Source of the DNA: Angiostrongylus vasorum
Taxonomy: Eukaryota > Nematoda > Chromadorea > Rhabditida > Metastrongylidae
DNA length: 64,000 bases
NCBI GenBank assembly: GCA_018806985.1
Contig: JADANN010000355.1
Coordinates: forward strand, 792,001-856,000
Direction: 5' to 3'
Below are positions 37,301-48,779 of this stretch, one piece after another. Both the position numbers and the translations under genes were made by a program. Every line of letters begins with the position of its first letter. Positions within the stretch are counted from its first letter, which is position 1. The notes beneath the pieces are model-generated. The model had not been told where the DNA came from. It was given only the letters and a program-made list of their open reading frames with translations, and did no database searches.

Positions 37301-39261
37301 GTTCTACAACTGGTCGTTAGATTAGATAGTACCAGCATCTTCTGATTTCTACATAAGCTTTCACATCATTACCGTGGATGTTTTCAGTACTGCTCGCAGC
37401 CGAACCACATTTTGCCCACGGACTATGTTAACGCTGAGCATTTGAATCAGCAACACTACACAGATCAGGACCAATACGACGATCGCCTTACGATTAATCA
37501 CTGGCATGTTCGTGTCCAACAGTTTTATGATGTCAGCACTAAAAGTACAATTAGAGATAGAGGATAAAAAAGAAAAAAGGGATCGGCGTTATGAATCTCT
37601 GAGGGATGTATCATGCATTCGACTTTGCCAAGCATCGTTGAAAGTGATTTAATGCATCTCTGGCCAATACGATGATTTGCGGTTGTATATCAACCTATCA
37701 AGTCATTGTTTTTATCCTTTCATACAAGTGGTAAGAGTGCGTGTAACGCAGTGGTTGGAGGCGCCACTGCAATGCACATGGGTTCGGTACCCGCGCCCAT
37801 GGCCCACTAAGCCCTCCATCCCTCCGGGATTGGCAAATTGGTACCAGATTGTCTGGGAGGATAGCAGCACTAACTCGATACATCGGTAGGCCACCGCGAG
37901 TCATTGTTAAGGCCACATATGCATTCAATCATCTCCAACGGTACTTGATGAAGCCGAATGCATGGTGCATCCCTCAGAGGGATTGATCAACGCCGAGAGC
38001 TTTATTCTTTTATACAAGTATGTTATCAATTTCCCAACACCGAAGTAGTAGAAGACTTAGTGAGCATGAGTGCACGAGATCGGATCAACGACCAATCCAG
38101 TGTGCACTGTAGAGCACCTCTAACCACTGTGCTACATGCGCTCGTAACAATTAGAGCTGTTTACCTGATTCTGTTAATTTAACACATGACACCCGAAGCC
38201 CGTTATTTCCCAACAACTGACGATAAGTTCTTGATCAGTAGAACATTTGAGGGGTTGGGAACGCCTACTGATGTATTGAGCCAGTGGTGCTATCTTCCGA
38301 GACAAGTCTGGTACCAATTTACCAACCCTGAAGGGATGAAAGGCTTGGTGGCCACGGGTGCGGGGATCGATCCCACGTGTGTTGCAGAACCCTCGAACCA
38401 CTGGGCCACACGGCCTTTCACATTATGAAAATAAAACAATTCGTTCGCTTTGGTCGAAAATCTGCATATTTTGGAGATTTTTATTTCAATTTATGTGCTT
38501 CGATGTGAATAAGATATGTCGGCCTACAGTTGGAAGCGGTCATCGTTTTCGCACCACGTGCACTGTTCTCAATGCAGTTGGGGAGATTTCCAAGATATCG
38601 AGAGCTTCGAAGCACAGTTAAACGGGTGATTAATAAGTGTGAGGAACTCATTTTACATTATCCGATAGCAAGATGAATTCAGAAGCCCCCGAGTAACATG
38701 TATAAGCACCGTTTCGCTTCCTTTAACATCGTAGACGTATTGGAGTACACGTAAAGTACATGCTGTGATCTCTCTCGTTGCCACCACATTCGTTGCAACG
38801 CATAATGATTTCAATACAAATGTCACTCTTTGTCGCGAATACGTTAGTATGTACGTCTAAATCCTGAGCAACGAACTTACCACTCCGACTTATCCTTACA
38901 CTTTTTAAGGAAAGTTTTGCATTGTTCTAATCAAAGTTGTTAAGAAACGTTACTATATGTACTAAAATTAGACAGGTGATCTGAGCATCCAGAAAACTAA
39001 GCGTTGCTGAGAAGCGGTCAAAACACATGAACGTAATTACTGGAAAACGTCACATTGAATTGTAGCTGTCACCTGAAGTCTGCCTAACCCAACGAACTTT
39101 TTTTGTGACCAGATGCCTTACCTTTCCAAGGTGATGTAGGCGAATACCTCCAAAACCATGACTGCACACAGTAACAACATCGACAAGCTGAATGCAGAGA
39201 CAGAAATGTTGACGAACAACTGTCTTCGAAATGGCGTCGCACGACAGCTTAGCAGCACCAT
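34301..39261 (-). CDS. Tetraspanin, large
   Basis: Four-pass membrane organiser. Exons in transcript order: 39261-39122, 37538-37365, 37149-37038, 36535-36479, 36426-36310, 35602-35264, 34638-34528, 34462-34301; all phases agree, giving 403 aa, longer than the usual 200-350. TM1 is in exon 1 (FVNISVSAFSLSMLLLCAVM), TM2 in exon 2 (AIVVLVLICVVLLIQMLSV) and TM3 in exon 3 (PLLFLLFSAVLCIVYA). The large extracellular loop (about residues 140-290) has the diagnostic CCG (SFYNCCGVNGDDDY), a PLTCC motif and a later EGC. TM4 is PIWLLFIAIGIEFIALIFAQ. The cytoplasmic tail is long (about 80 residues) and ends in a Ser-rich, then Arg/Lys-rich region. Exon 2 uses a GTGAAA donor, chosen because it alone gives the right phase; the more standard GTAATG donor 8 bp upstream would not. 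Family is certain; the member and function are not. Confidence 0.9.
34932..35203 (-). repeat. tRNA-like SINE, family A, in a tetraspanin intron
   Basis: Complete copy from GGATAAAACGACAAAGGTC to GCTCCACACGCGCCC, in the 625-bp intron between exons 6 and 7. Confidence 0.85.
35975..36250 (-). repeat. tRNA-like SINE, family A, old copy in a tetraspanin intron
   Basis: Recognisable from GGATAAAAAGGATAAAGC and TGGAGGTGATTGAATG; the tRNA-like head (ACATCTCTAACCACTGAGC) is strongly diverged. Confidence 0.65.
37562..38012. repeat. Two head-to-head SINEs in tetraspanin intron 1
   Basis: A truncated reversed family A copy (37562 to about 37690) is followed by a complete forward copy (about 37736-38012, head GTGCGTGTAACGCAGTGG). 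Remnants of two more reversed copies follow at about 38060-38150 and 38225-38415. Confidence 0.75.
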
Positions 39262-39370
39262 CTAGTTCGAACTATGAAAACTGAACTACACTGAATGATA
39301 AGGATGTGGCCATCCCACGTCAGCCGTAAAGAAAAAACAGATAGTAAATGATATCTATTGTAACTTCAAT

Positions 39371-39705
39371 GACGCTGAGATATTTGCAAAACTCCACATC
39401 GCAGGTGTCTGCGGCGGGGAATGAACGCGCTATTGTCCTTTCCGTGGATTAACACCCCTCACCACCACATCATGCGGGTCCTTCGTTTCGCCTCTCTCTC
39501 AGCTAGTTCTATCGATCTCTGCCATCAGCAATCACCCGTCAGTGGGATTGCTAGAACTAAGAGACAAGCGGAGCAATTGACCTGCATGGTGTGGTAGTGA
39601 ACGCGTTAGCCACCGGAAACAGTAATAGCGCGTTCATTCCTCACCGCAGACACCTGCGGTCCGAGGTTTTGCAAATAACCCAGCATCATTGAAGTTATAT
39701 TTCGC
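39371..39705. repeat. Palindromic fold-back element (FB), complete
   Basis: Left arm: CTGAGATATTTGCAAAACTC...GGGGAATGAACGCGC...GCGGGTCCTTCGTTTCGCC. Right arm, its reverse complement: GCATGGTGTGGTAGTGAACGCG...CGCGTTCATTCCTCACC...GGTTTTGCAAATA. The arms are about 130 bp with a centre (ATCTCTGCCATCAGCAATCACCCGTC) shared with other copies. No coding capacity; a MITE-like or fold-back DNA element. Confidence 0.8.
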
Positions 39706-39829
39706 AATATACCCTGCCGTTAAAAAGATATGCAGTAAATAAAACTGTTAAGATTGTGATATATACTGTATTCTTTAACGAACTGTCCTGACCCAAGGTG
39801 GGTATAGATATTGGTGTTGTTATTCGAGG

Positions 39830-39863
39830 GCTAACGTTTCGAAACTTCGTCTTCCTCAGAGCT
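39830..39863 (-). ncRNA. Hammerhead-ribozyme-like motif
   Basis: On the minus strand the order is GCT, CTGAGGA, a variable helix II region, then GAAACGTT, AGC. The GCT and AGC flanks can pair as helix I, and the CTGAGGA/GAAA core residues are intact. Helix II pairing is weak by eye, so activity is uncertain. Motifs of this type are known in terminal repeats of Penelope-like retroelements. Confidence 0.45.
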
Positions 39864-39958
39864 GTGCTGTTGGATCACCCTTATGTTGTTCACGAGGGAT
39901 GACTTATCGTATCGAACGTACATGAAGGTATTGCTATAGAGCATATATAGATCGGAGT

Positions 39959-39982
39959 GTATATATATATATATATATATAT
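39959..39982. repeat. Short (TA)n microsatellite
   Basis: 24 bp of TA. Confidence 0.9.
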
Positions 39983-40293
39983 ACTATGATTATCATGGCG
40001 AGGTCTATAGAAAGCCGATCTTTTTCAGATAGTAGATGAGTAGCTTACGAATTCACACTTTAGCAAGATATATTGTGAGGTACTTTCTCAAACATTCCTC
40101 ATTTCTGGTTACTGGCTAGTACGCAGCCAATTTTGATAATTTGTGGTTCTATCTAACCATAGGAATCTACATTGCTGAAGCAAAGTAAGACGAAATTCAA
40201 TCATCTAATGTCTCCTTCGAAAAAAAATGAAAGCGTCTGGCGATTATCTATGCCCTGGGGATGTATTATGCGTTCGTCTTCATCATCCATCTT

Positions 40294-43200
40294 CACCTGT
40301 ATCACCTGTAGTCCCGTTGATCGTCGAGTGACTCGACCGGGCGCCAGTAAATCTTCCATTTTTTCCCTGTCGCAAGAGTACCCTAGTGGGTTCTGCTCTC
40401 TCTAGGGACTAGTTGAGCATCATATCTTTCTTCTAGGCTCTTCGTGAAGAACTCTGACCATCGGGTCGGTGGTCTTCCTGCAGTGCGTTTGACATCCCTG
40501 ACGAATCCAGTCACTAACGGGCTCTTGTCCATCGGTTCTCATTCATACGCATTACGTGTTCGGGCCCACCTTATCCTCGACTGTTTTGGCGTACAGAACG
40601 GTATCTTTGGTTTTTTGATCGCTGACACAGTTAGGAGCTCCGTATCCCTTCCCTTACCTGTGTGACACAAGATACTCCAAGCATCGTCCTTTTAACTGCG
40701 CGTTCAATAACGTTGAGTGGTCTTTCATCCTCCGTACGCAGCGACCAGGTTTCTGACGCATACGTTAAGGCAGGAAGGGCCGTTGAGTCGAAAAAGATGG
40801 GCACAGAGTCTAACATCCTCAATGCTCTTGAAAGCCCCCAAGCCGCTCGTTTACTTCTGCTCAGCTCTGGAGCTAGGTCGTTCGCCATATTGATTTCCCG
40901 ACCTAGATAGATATAACTACAGCATTCGGAGATATTCGTTCCGTTGAGCGTGAATGGGGCATGCGAAACCAATCCGTCCCTCATGAACATCGTTTTTGTG
41001 AGATTTAGTCGAAGACCAATCTTTCCACACGCCTCTATCAAAAGTCAGTAAGCATACGTTCCGCTTGGCTGATGTTTGGTGTTATAAGGACGATGTCATC
41101 AGCAAAGCCAAGATAGTGTAATTTCCGACCACCGATTTTTCACTCCCATATTATTCCATTCTAATGCTCGCATGACGTTCTGGAGGGCGGCGGTAAATAA
41201 TTTTGGCGAGATGGTATCGCCTTGCCTAATTCCTGTTTTGACATCAATGATAAAATCGTTGTAGAATAGTGATATCTTCCTTGTGAAGCTTTTGTACAGT
41301 TCACGAAGAATCTTTATGTACTTAGTAAGGACTCCTGGACTATCAAAGGCTTCCATGACTGCTTCTATCTCGACTGAATCAAAGGCCTTTTGCAAATCGA
41401 TGAAGGTGAGGCAGGGCGGTCTTTTGTAATCACGCGATAATTCAATGAATCTTGTCACCGTGTGGATGTGATCCATCGTACTAAACCCTTTTCGAAACCC
41501 CTGCTTGTTCACATGGCTGCCCTACGTTCAGTGTTCTGTCAGTTCTGTTTAGGATGACTCGAGTAAGACTTTGTAGACGTCAGACAGCAAACAGATTGGG
41601 CGATACTTTCCGATATCGTGTAGGTCACCCTTCTTGAATAATAACACGGTCTTGCTGATCTTCCACTCAGTAGGGACCTTGCATTCAGACAGGTAACGTG
41701 TGAAGAGCCGAGCCAGTGTGTTTACGAGGACTGGCGGAAGGTTCTTCGGGGGTTCTGATCTTATCCCGTCCGGACCTGGTGCTGTTCGACTTTTCATCGA
41801 CGAGACGGCATGTCGGATTTCGGAAGGGAAAACCGATGGTACAACATATCCATCCTCTTTTATTTCATATGACGGAAGGTGGACGTGGCTATCGAAGAGA
41901 TCCGAGTAGTATTCGTGGATAATTTTCTCCATTGCCTTTCTGGACGATGTAACTGTTCCGTCTGGGTGCCGGAGTGCAATCATTTTGGTCTTGTAATTGG
42001 CGAAGCTTCGGTGGGTTTTGCGAATGCTTTTTCCATCCTCTGCAGCTTCGACCATTACTGCTGCTCTTCTCTCTTCAAGATCTTCTCTTATCGCCTGTCT
42101 GCATAGTTTTTGCAAGTTCGGACGTTAGTTCGCGGTTGTCTGCAGCTCGTGAGATTCCACGCTGGCGTATCAGCTCGAGTGTTTCTGGAGACAGACGTCT
42201 CTTGGTGACTTTCGAACTGTCAGCTTTCATAGCGATAGCGTGAAGATGTGGAATGAGCCGATCGCATTTTTTCGTCGATGTTATCGACAACGGCATCTTC
42301 CCAGCAGCCGACTAATGAATTGGATAAGTCCCAGCTTATGGTGATTCTGCTACTTCGGTTTTTAAATTTAACGGCTTTTTTCTCCTTTGCGCGAGAAATA
42401 GAATCTTGAACGAAGGAGGCGGTGGTCTGGTCCCGTGCAGAATTTTGGGACAACAGCGACATCGGTTAGGCAAAACCTTCTATTTACTATGATGTGGTCT
42501 AATTCGTTATGGTACTCTCCACTGGGAGACTCCCACGTCCAGCGTTGGGGGGTAGGGACTTCTGGAATTGCGAGTTACCATGGATGGTCTTGGTCGCCAT
42601 GATAAACTCAGAAAGCCGCTCACTCTGTTCATTCCGTTCTAATCCATGGGTCCCAATGTGACGTTTTCAGACGTTCTTCTTGGTCCAATCTTGGCGTTGA
42701 AATCTCCAATGATGACCTTGAAGAATGTGTGGTCTTCTCTGGAGAACTTCTCCAAGTCCATATAGAACGCTTCGACTTCTTCTTCGTTATAGTTTGATGT
42801 CGGCGCGTAAACGACGAAGATTGTCAAAGCCGGAATTGATCCACATCTTTTTTAATCGTAGACGTCCAATTCGGGTTGTAAGTTGTTCGAATGAATCGAT
42901 GTTCATGGGCAAACTCGTGCTGACGAGAACGTCTACGCCGCCGATTCCTCTGCTGTCGCATGTTCCGAGGAACAGTTCTTCTCCGGTGTCATAGACGGCG
43001 TTGAAAGGCTGGCATCTTCTCGTCTCGGCCAGGCCGATGACGTCGTACTTTATCCTTCTTGCTTGCATGAGCAAGTCTTCTATCGAGGACTCGGATGCAA
43101 GTGTACGTGTACTGTAGGTACAGATCGTCACCTTAGTTCTTCGTGATCCAGGCAGCTTCCATTGGCCCTGAGATTTTAACAGCCTCTCCGTGCTCGTCCT

Positions 43201-43703
43201 ACCCAACGCTGCCGAATTGGGGGGTTCTTTCGGGGTCAGGGGAATGAAGCCCGTTTCTTTTTACTGTTTTTAGCTTTTTTGATACCCATGTATAGCTTGC
43301 TGGGCTCTGAGCGTGGGGCTGGGTATACTCACGGGTAGCTTGCCAGGCTCTCCCAGAGTGGACATGGATCTTATTTGTTGGAGACGACTCCTAGCCGCCT
43401 CCCATATACATCCCTGTCACTTGATTGCAGGCTTTTGGCGGAATTAACTCGTAGAATACAATCCGCATAAGCGAGAACTCACCCACACACACATGCATGA
43501 ATACGCCTAGGAAATACAGAAAGTATGTGCCTAATCAGCGCAGCAGGAACTGGGAGTCCATCCTCTGGATCCACCTGCTTCTCAGGGAAGCAAAGGTCGC
43601 TTGTGGTCCGCGATTAACCCCCCTATCCGCCACCTGGGGGACGCGCCACGTAGCCTCGCGACTAACCGGCTATCGGAATTCCTCATATGAGAGAGATCCG
43701 TGG
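40294..43703 (-). mobile_element. Full-length RTE-clade non-LTR retrotransposon, degenerate
   Basis: 3410 bp, flanked by a perfect 11-bp duplication TCATCCATCTT (40283-40293 and 43704-43714). Transcript order: 5' untranslated region (43703 to about 43206); endonuclease from about 43120 ([31 protein letters not shown], then [15 protein letters not shown] at about 42690); linker; reverse transcriptase from about 42115 ([57 protein letters not shown] at about 41220) and the catalytic region near 41100; C-terminal region to about 40390. The 3' end is ...GGGACTACAGGTGATACAGGTG, a short tandem repeat of GGTGATACA typical of RTE tails. At least four frameshifts or stops interrupt it. Confidence 0.95.
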
Positions 43704-44112
43704 TCATCCATCTTAGAGGTCATTAAACACATACTTCGGTCATACAGCAACTTTTTTGAGACATATTGATGCATCAAACCATTTCCTTGCTCCTATACTA
43801 CTCCGGTAGTAGTTTGGTGATTCTGGAAGAATGGAAGACTCACTCAGCCGAGGGAGCGGAAATTAACCCAGCTACCCTGTGTGTATTGCACTGCATGCGG
43901 TGCACGTTCTCACTTAATATAAAAACCGATAAAGTAGCAAAGTAATGAATCGCGTGGAAAAATTCGAAACGAAATTGGTATCCTTTTAAATTGATCCGAA
44001 TTCAGTTCCTATGCGGGATCACCATAACACTTTCTATCGTCTTACTTTATTGGTACAATAACTATCCCCACGATTAGTCACTATATTCTCCATTATCGCA
44101 AGTGTCGCAAAC

Positions 44113-44395
44113 GGCGCGTGTGGCGCAGTGGTTGGAGGCGCCACTGCGACACACACATGGAATCGATCCCCGCGCCCATGACCCACCAAGCCCTCCATCC
44201 TTCCGGGCTCGGCAAATTGGTGCCAGACTTGTCTGGGAGGATAGCAGTACTGGTTCGATACATCGGTAGGCCACCGCGAGTCATTGCAAAGGCCAGATAT
44301 GCATTCAACCACCTCCACCGATACTTAATGAAGTCGAATGCATAGCGCATTCCTCAGAGATTGATCAACGCGGAAAGCTTTGTCCTTTTTTTTAT
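44113..44395 (+). repeat. tRNA-like SINE, family A
   Basis: One of the best-preserved copies: head GGCGCGTGTGGCGCAGTGGT, tail TTTGTCCTTTTTTTTATCCT. Confidence 0.88.
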
Positions 44396-44832
44396 CCTTT
44401 TATCGCATGCATCCTATACTACTAGGATACAGCGACTATCTCCACGAATAGCTACTATCTTCTGCATTACCGCGTGAGTCCTATACTAACTATGTTTACT
44501 ACTAACTACATGGATCCCTGTATTCTAAGCCATACACTCTTCGTACGACTAGTCTCTTTGTGTTGGCGTGACTTTTCGAGTGCCGTCTTAATCAAAGGCT
44601 TTTCAAACATACCGCTTGATGAACGAAAAGCATTTCTTTCTAAGAAATGTTCGTCTTTGTCCAATACTCAGGCTAAAGAATAAACAGCCGCCAGCATAAT
44701 GTACTTTACCGCATCTGCCATGTCATGGCAAACAAATGGGCTTTCTGTGAAACTATATGTTACACATCTTTAAGTCCATTCAGCTGCACACTTGGAAAAT
44801 ATGTGAACATCTTTTTTTAGAACTAGCTGAGA

Positions 44833-44972
44833 GATAGGCGAAACGAAGGACCCGCATGGTGTGGTGGTGAGCGCGCTACTCCCCGGAAAGGACAATAGCG
44901 CGTTCGTTTCCCCACCATAGGCACCTGCGGTCCAGAGTTTTGCAAATATCTCAGCATCATTAAAGTTATGTG
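44833..44972 (+). repeat. Fold-back repeat, single arm
   Basis: GGCGAAACGAAGGACCCGCA...CGCGTTCGTTTCCCCACC...TTTTGCAAATATCTCAGC. Confidence 0.78.
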
Positions 44973-45393
44973 AACATCTTTATTCGTATAAATGTTAACT
45001 AAAGATTAGTCGCACCCCACAGCAGGGCCATTTTCCTTCAGACGAGGCGTAGAGATCGTCAGCACTCTTTCAGATCACTTTGATTTTCACGCCTGATATT
45101 GTTCGATTTCCACGGATTAGAATAATGTTAGGTAAACATCACACTCCTGTATCATCGACATCTTAGGGGCCTTGTCCATCCTCACATAACTGCTAAGCGG
45201 TGTTGATCTTACAACAACTCCAAGTACTTACGCTGTTTGTATAATAAATATATAAACGTTATTATGCTGTTAATACAGGCTGAGGTCCTTCTAACCTCGC
45301 ATATCGTTTTTAATGCGTTCAACTCCTATATCGTCACTGCAGTATTCTGTGTGACCCTTGTAAATCATATTATGGCAGAGCTGCTCTTTTGCT

Positions 45394-46158
45394 TCAGAGG
45401 TGGAAGTCGCATGGAAGTCGTCCGTTTGCCTCGTCGATTGGTCGCTGCTGCTGCCTCAGCTGCGCGCTTTCCCGCCTCACCTGCGCGCTCACGCGTGGAA
45501 GTCGACGGCTTGTCTCATCGGGTGGTCGTCGCTGCCGCATATCCTGCTCGCTTTCGAGCGGAAATCGTCGGTTGGTCATTGATGCCACTACGCTCACGTG
45601 GCTTTCCGTGGAACTCGTCCGTTTCGCTCCTCGGTTGGTCGTGCTGTCGAAAAGGTGAAGTGTGATATAAAAACAACCGTTTTTATTTCCATCAAATGTG
45701 TGAAACGAATCGATGCTAGCATGTTCCTGATTTACTAAAGTTACACATGCTAAGTTGAGAAAATTGCAGATCATCCTTGTGTTCACCGACGAATTAAGTG
45801 CTGCATCACTGATTTAACACACTTTTATGAAAAGAACAGCTTCAGTTAAACGTATAAGTATGTTTCAAGGAAGGTTTCTGCACGTGCCTAGACTCACAAG
45901 TTATTTCCAACGGAACACTCTAATGTTGTCGCCACCAATAAACTGAACATTAGTTGAGCTAAATCTACCAGGAAAGGCTTGCAGACAAATCAATCTGGAA
46001 CAACGAAGGTTTGATTTGTACATCAACAAGAATATCAAAGCCGAACAATTTATAAATCGTGCCAATGTAAGGTGTGGTGGCACCACACGCAAACGCATTT
46101 CGCACCTTCACCGAAACTAGGGCTTTTATGACGATATCCTCTATGCGGAGCATTAACA
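45394..46158 (-). CDS. Divergent tubulin-tyrosine-ligase-like (TTLL) gene, 3' part only
   Basis: Two phase-compatible exons: 46158-45969 and 45643-45394. The first matches the end of a TTLL amino-acid ligase domain: RIEDIVIKALVS (TTLLs have an IEDIVIKT-like helix here), then YKLFGFDILVDVQIKPSL (compare the FELxGFDVLID..LKPWL signature) and FQIDLSASLS where active members have LLEVNxSPS. The second is a basic, Gln/Arg-rich tail with loosely repeated blocks (RRLPRVSAQVRRES, QQRPIDEANGRLP) and a stop at 45394. The upstream exons (HLTNYS and ATP-grasp motifs) were not found up to 53 kb. The residues that should bind ATP/Mg (Glu and Asn of LLEVN) are Gln and Asp here, so this may be a pseudoenzyme or a decaying gene. 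Confidence 0.6.
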
Positions 46159-47221
46159 CTGAAACACAAGTAAAACAGCAATGCTCATGCATTTGCTATG
46201 ATGGAGACCTGAGGTATAAATCAAACAGCTCACTCTTTTGAAACCAACCCTACAGGAACAAATCGTCCATTCATACACTGAGAAAGCTTGCATTAGAAAA
46301 CAACCAAGTGAGGTTATCATGGTTAGATTGAAAATTGCAAGACATATGAAAGCAAAGTGGAACCGCAGTAATATTGGCAGCTTTCAATACGCACAAAGCG
46401 CTGGTTCCACATCGCCACAGAGCCACCAAGTTCTCTGTTCCTTCGAAATCGGCTTGGTACCAGACTTATCTGGGATCAAGTTGATACCTCCAATCCTCAA
46501 AAACTGGCGATTGTCTGTGACGATCTCAAACCATCACAGCACGGTTATCCCAAGATTTCATAGAAAATCGACTCGACGAAGACTTAACGACATTCATAAG
46601 GAAGACCAAAAAATTTTCACGCAGCAGCCGAACCCACACTCAAATCTTGGAACTGCTTTTTTTTTACTTACCTGACCCAACGTAACATGTCATGCGAACT
46701 CCAGTATTTCTCACACTCGATTCTCTTCCTCGCATCCACCATCCACAAAGTAAAAACGTACAGACACAACCAATCAAATAGATATTTTAAAGGATACGAA
46801 AGGAAATATTGTTATGATGGGCCATTCAGTCACAATATTATGTGATGTAATGGCTCCTGTGAGATTAGAGTAGGCAATATGATTGTCAAACAAATCAAAT
46901 ATTTAACAGAGAAGTGGACAATATGAAGATCACAAAATGTTGCTTCTGAGTATTAAAGACTGAATAATTGTTTCTCTAGGTGCCGAATTGTAAGAGACAG
47001 AGTAATATGGCAGCTAGATCAGCTGAAAAAAACAATCATGTCGCCAACATTTTGAATCAACGCCATCCTGTTCCAGGTGGCGTAAGAGAGCTACTAAGGA
47101 CCGTTACGACCATGGTCTTCACTGGCCATGCTGTCATTTCTGGAATATCCACTTTCACTACTATTCAAAACTATTCCTTTTCCAAATAGTAGGACTCGCT
47201 GAACGAAATTTGAACTATATA

Positions 47222-47415
47222 TCTATCTCGCTCACGGGTGATTGGTGATAGCAGAGATCGGTAGAACTAGCGGAGAGACAGGCGAAACAAAGGACCCGCA
47301 TGCTATGATGGTGAACGCGTTACTCCCCGATAGGACAGTAGCGCGTTCGTTCCCCACCGCAGACACCTAAGGTCCGGGGTTTTGCAAATATCCAATTATC
47401 TCAGCATCATTGAAA
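47222..47415 (+). repeat. Fold-back repeat: one arm plus the centre
   Basis: The shared centre (CACGGGTGATTGGTGATAGC) followed by the arm GGACCCGCATGCTATGATGG...GTTTTGCAAATATCC. Confidence 0.75.
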
Positions 47416-47933
47416 TTTGAATTCTTCTTGCTAATAAAATGATTTGTAAGGTGTACAGATGCATTTTAAATGGAATCAACATCGCTGCAATACTTTTTCC
47501 GATGCCAGTCTACAAATAAACTGGAAGACTTGCGGTGGAGTTAATAAATTAAGTACGATTACTACATCGATATATTAGAGCAAATTTTAACACCGGAGAA
47601 GACCTTCGGAATAAACGGACGACAAGAGGGTAGAAAGAAGTTACCGCATATGCTCATTAATCAATAAAGGATCCTCCAAATAGCGTGAGTGAAATCAATA
47701 AATTTTGCTTGCTGGAATTTCGCGAAGCTGAAATATTTGTATACGTTAATTTGTGGACAAATAAAAAGAGTAGACAAGTCCAACTTTGAATGAAATCAAC
47801 ATAAAAAAAACCAATAAAAGCAATTTTGAAAGAGCGGAGGATTTAGAAAAACCGAGAAATACTATCTTATTGGCAAAGCAAATTCTTTGTCCACGAAATG
47901 AACTGACAGACTGACGATAAAGGTATGACTTAC

Positions 47934-48200
47934 CACAGAATGTTCCACAGCTGAACTCAAAAGTAAGGAATTGCGTGAAGTCACGAATAAATCGGGAATC
48001 TGTCAAATACTGTGTACGTATGTAGTGGATCATCGGTCCGACAAGGTGATACATCACGAAGTATCCCGTAAACAGCTGGAACTATGCACACACTAACGAA
48101 ATGAGAAGCTTTGCCAAATACGGACGAAGAACGGCGTATGTTATCGTAGAGTTTATCTCAAGAACGTAAGCTCTGCTGATAATGGAATTTGGTTGAGACG
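47934..48200 (-). pseudogene. Hydrophobic exon(s) with an in-frame TAG, unidentified
   Basis: Minus-strand reading about 48200-48085 gives ISRAYVLEINSTITYAVLRP and a hydrophobic LAKLLISLVCA, then TAG at 48084-48082. The same frame continues as FQLFTGYFVMYHLVGPMIHY and a second segment ending FEFSCGTFC at a good GTAAGT donor (47933). The TAG may instead be the last bases of an acceptor, in which case 48081-47934 is an intact exon. Serpentine-receptor-like in character, but no family signature is clear. Confidence 0.3.
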
Positions 48201-48392
48201 TCGCCTACAATACATGGAAAGATATCGCTAAAATACAAACTTCTTTGGAAACCTACCATGGCTGAACTAAGCGAATGGGTGGGCCGTATTGCCGAACCAC
48301 ATAAAGTGAGACTGAAAGGCGGATTTTCTCGACAGCACTTAATACTATGATATCTGTCAATAAGCTGTAAATTAGTGTGCTATCCATCGCAC

Positions 48393-48777
48393 TTCCCAAC
48401 GGTTTACCGCCTAATGGTGGCTGGGAGGTGATCCTGAGTGTCGGGCTGCCAGGTACAGCCGGGCGATTCATACTCCAGCAGTGTCTCCCAGTGTCTGGGA
48501 GTTTGGCGTTTCTGTCAGGAAGCCCAGCTTAGAGTAAATCAATACCAGAACCCACCACCGTCCTGGTATCAAGCTAGTCGCATGGTGGCAAATTCCTCTT
48601 CGATCCACAAGGGCAGCGACTACCTGTGGTGGTGACGACCTGGTAGAGACCTTGGCCAGGCTGGCCTCGGGACTCCAGGGAACCACAATGGCTAAGCCAG
48701 CAAATCTCCGGTGAATGGAATTTATGCTGGGGCCCCCACAACCAGCGAAGACGGACCATCCAAGTATCCAAGTAAGT
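48393..48777 (+). repeat. R3 repeat
   Basis: From CCCAACGGTTTACCGCCTAA to CATCCAAGTATCCAAGTAAGTAA; a nearly complete copy. Confidence 0.82.
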
Positions 48778-48779
48778 AA

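Noticed and set aside
39371..39705. CRISPR array or tandem repeat
   Set aside because: Repeats are inverted, not regularly spaced direct repeats; the genome is eukaryotic.
45394..45660. Plus-strand Arg/Ala-rich protein (VAAAASAARFPAS)
   Set aside because: The minus-strand frame is the one joined in phase to the TTLL-like exon; the plus frames reflect GC-rich tandem blocks.
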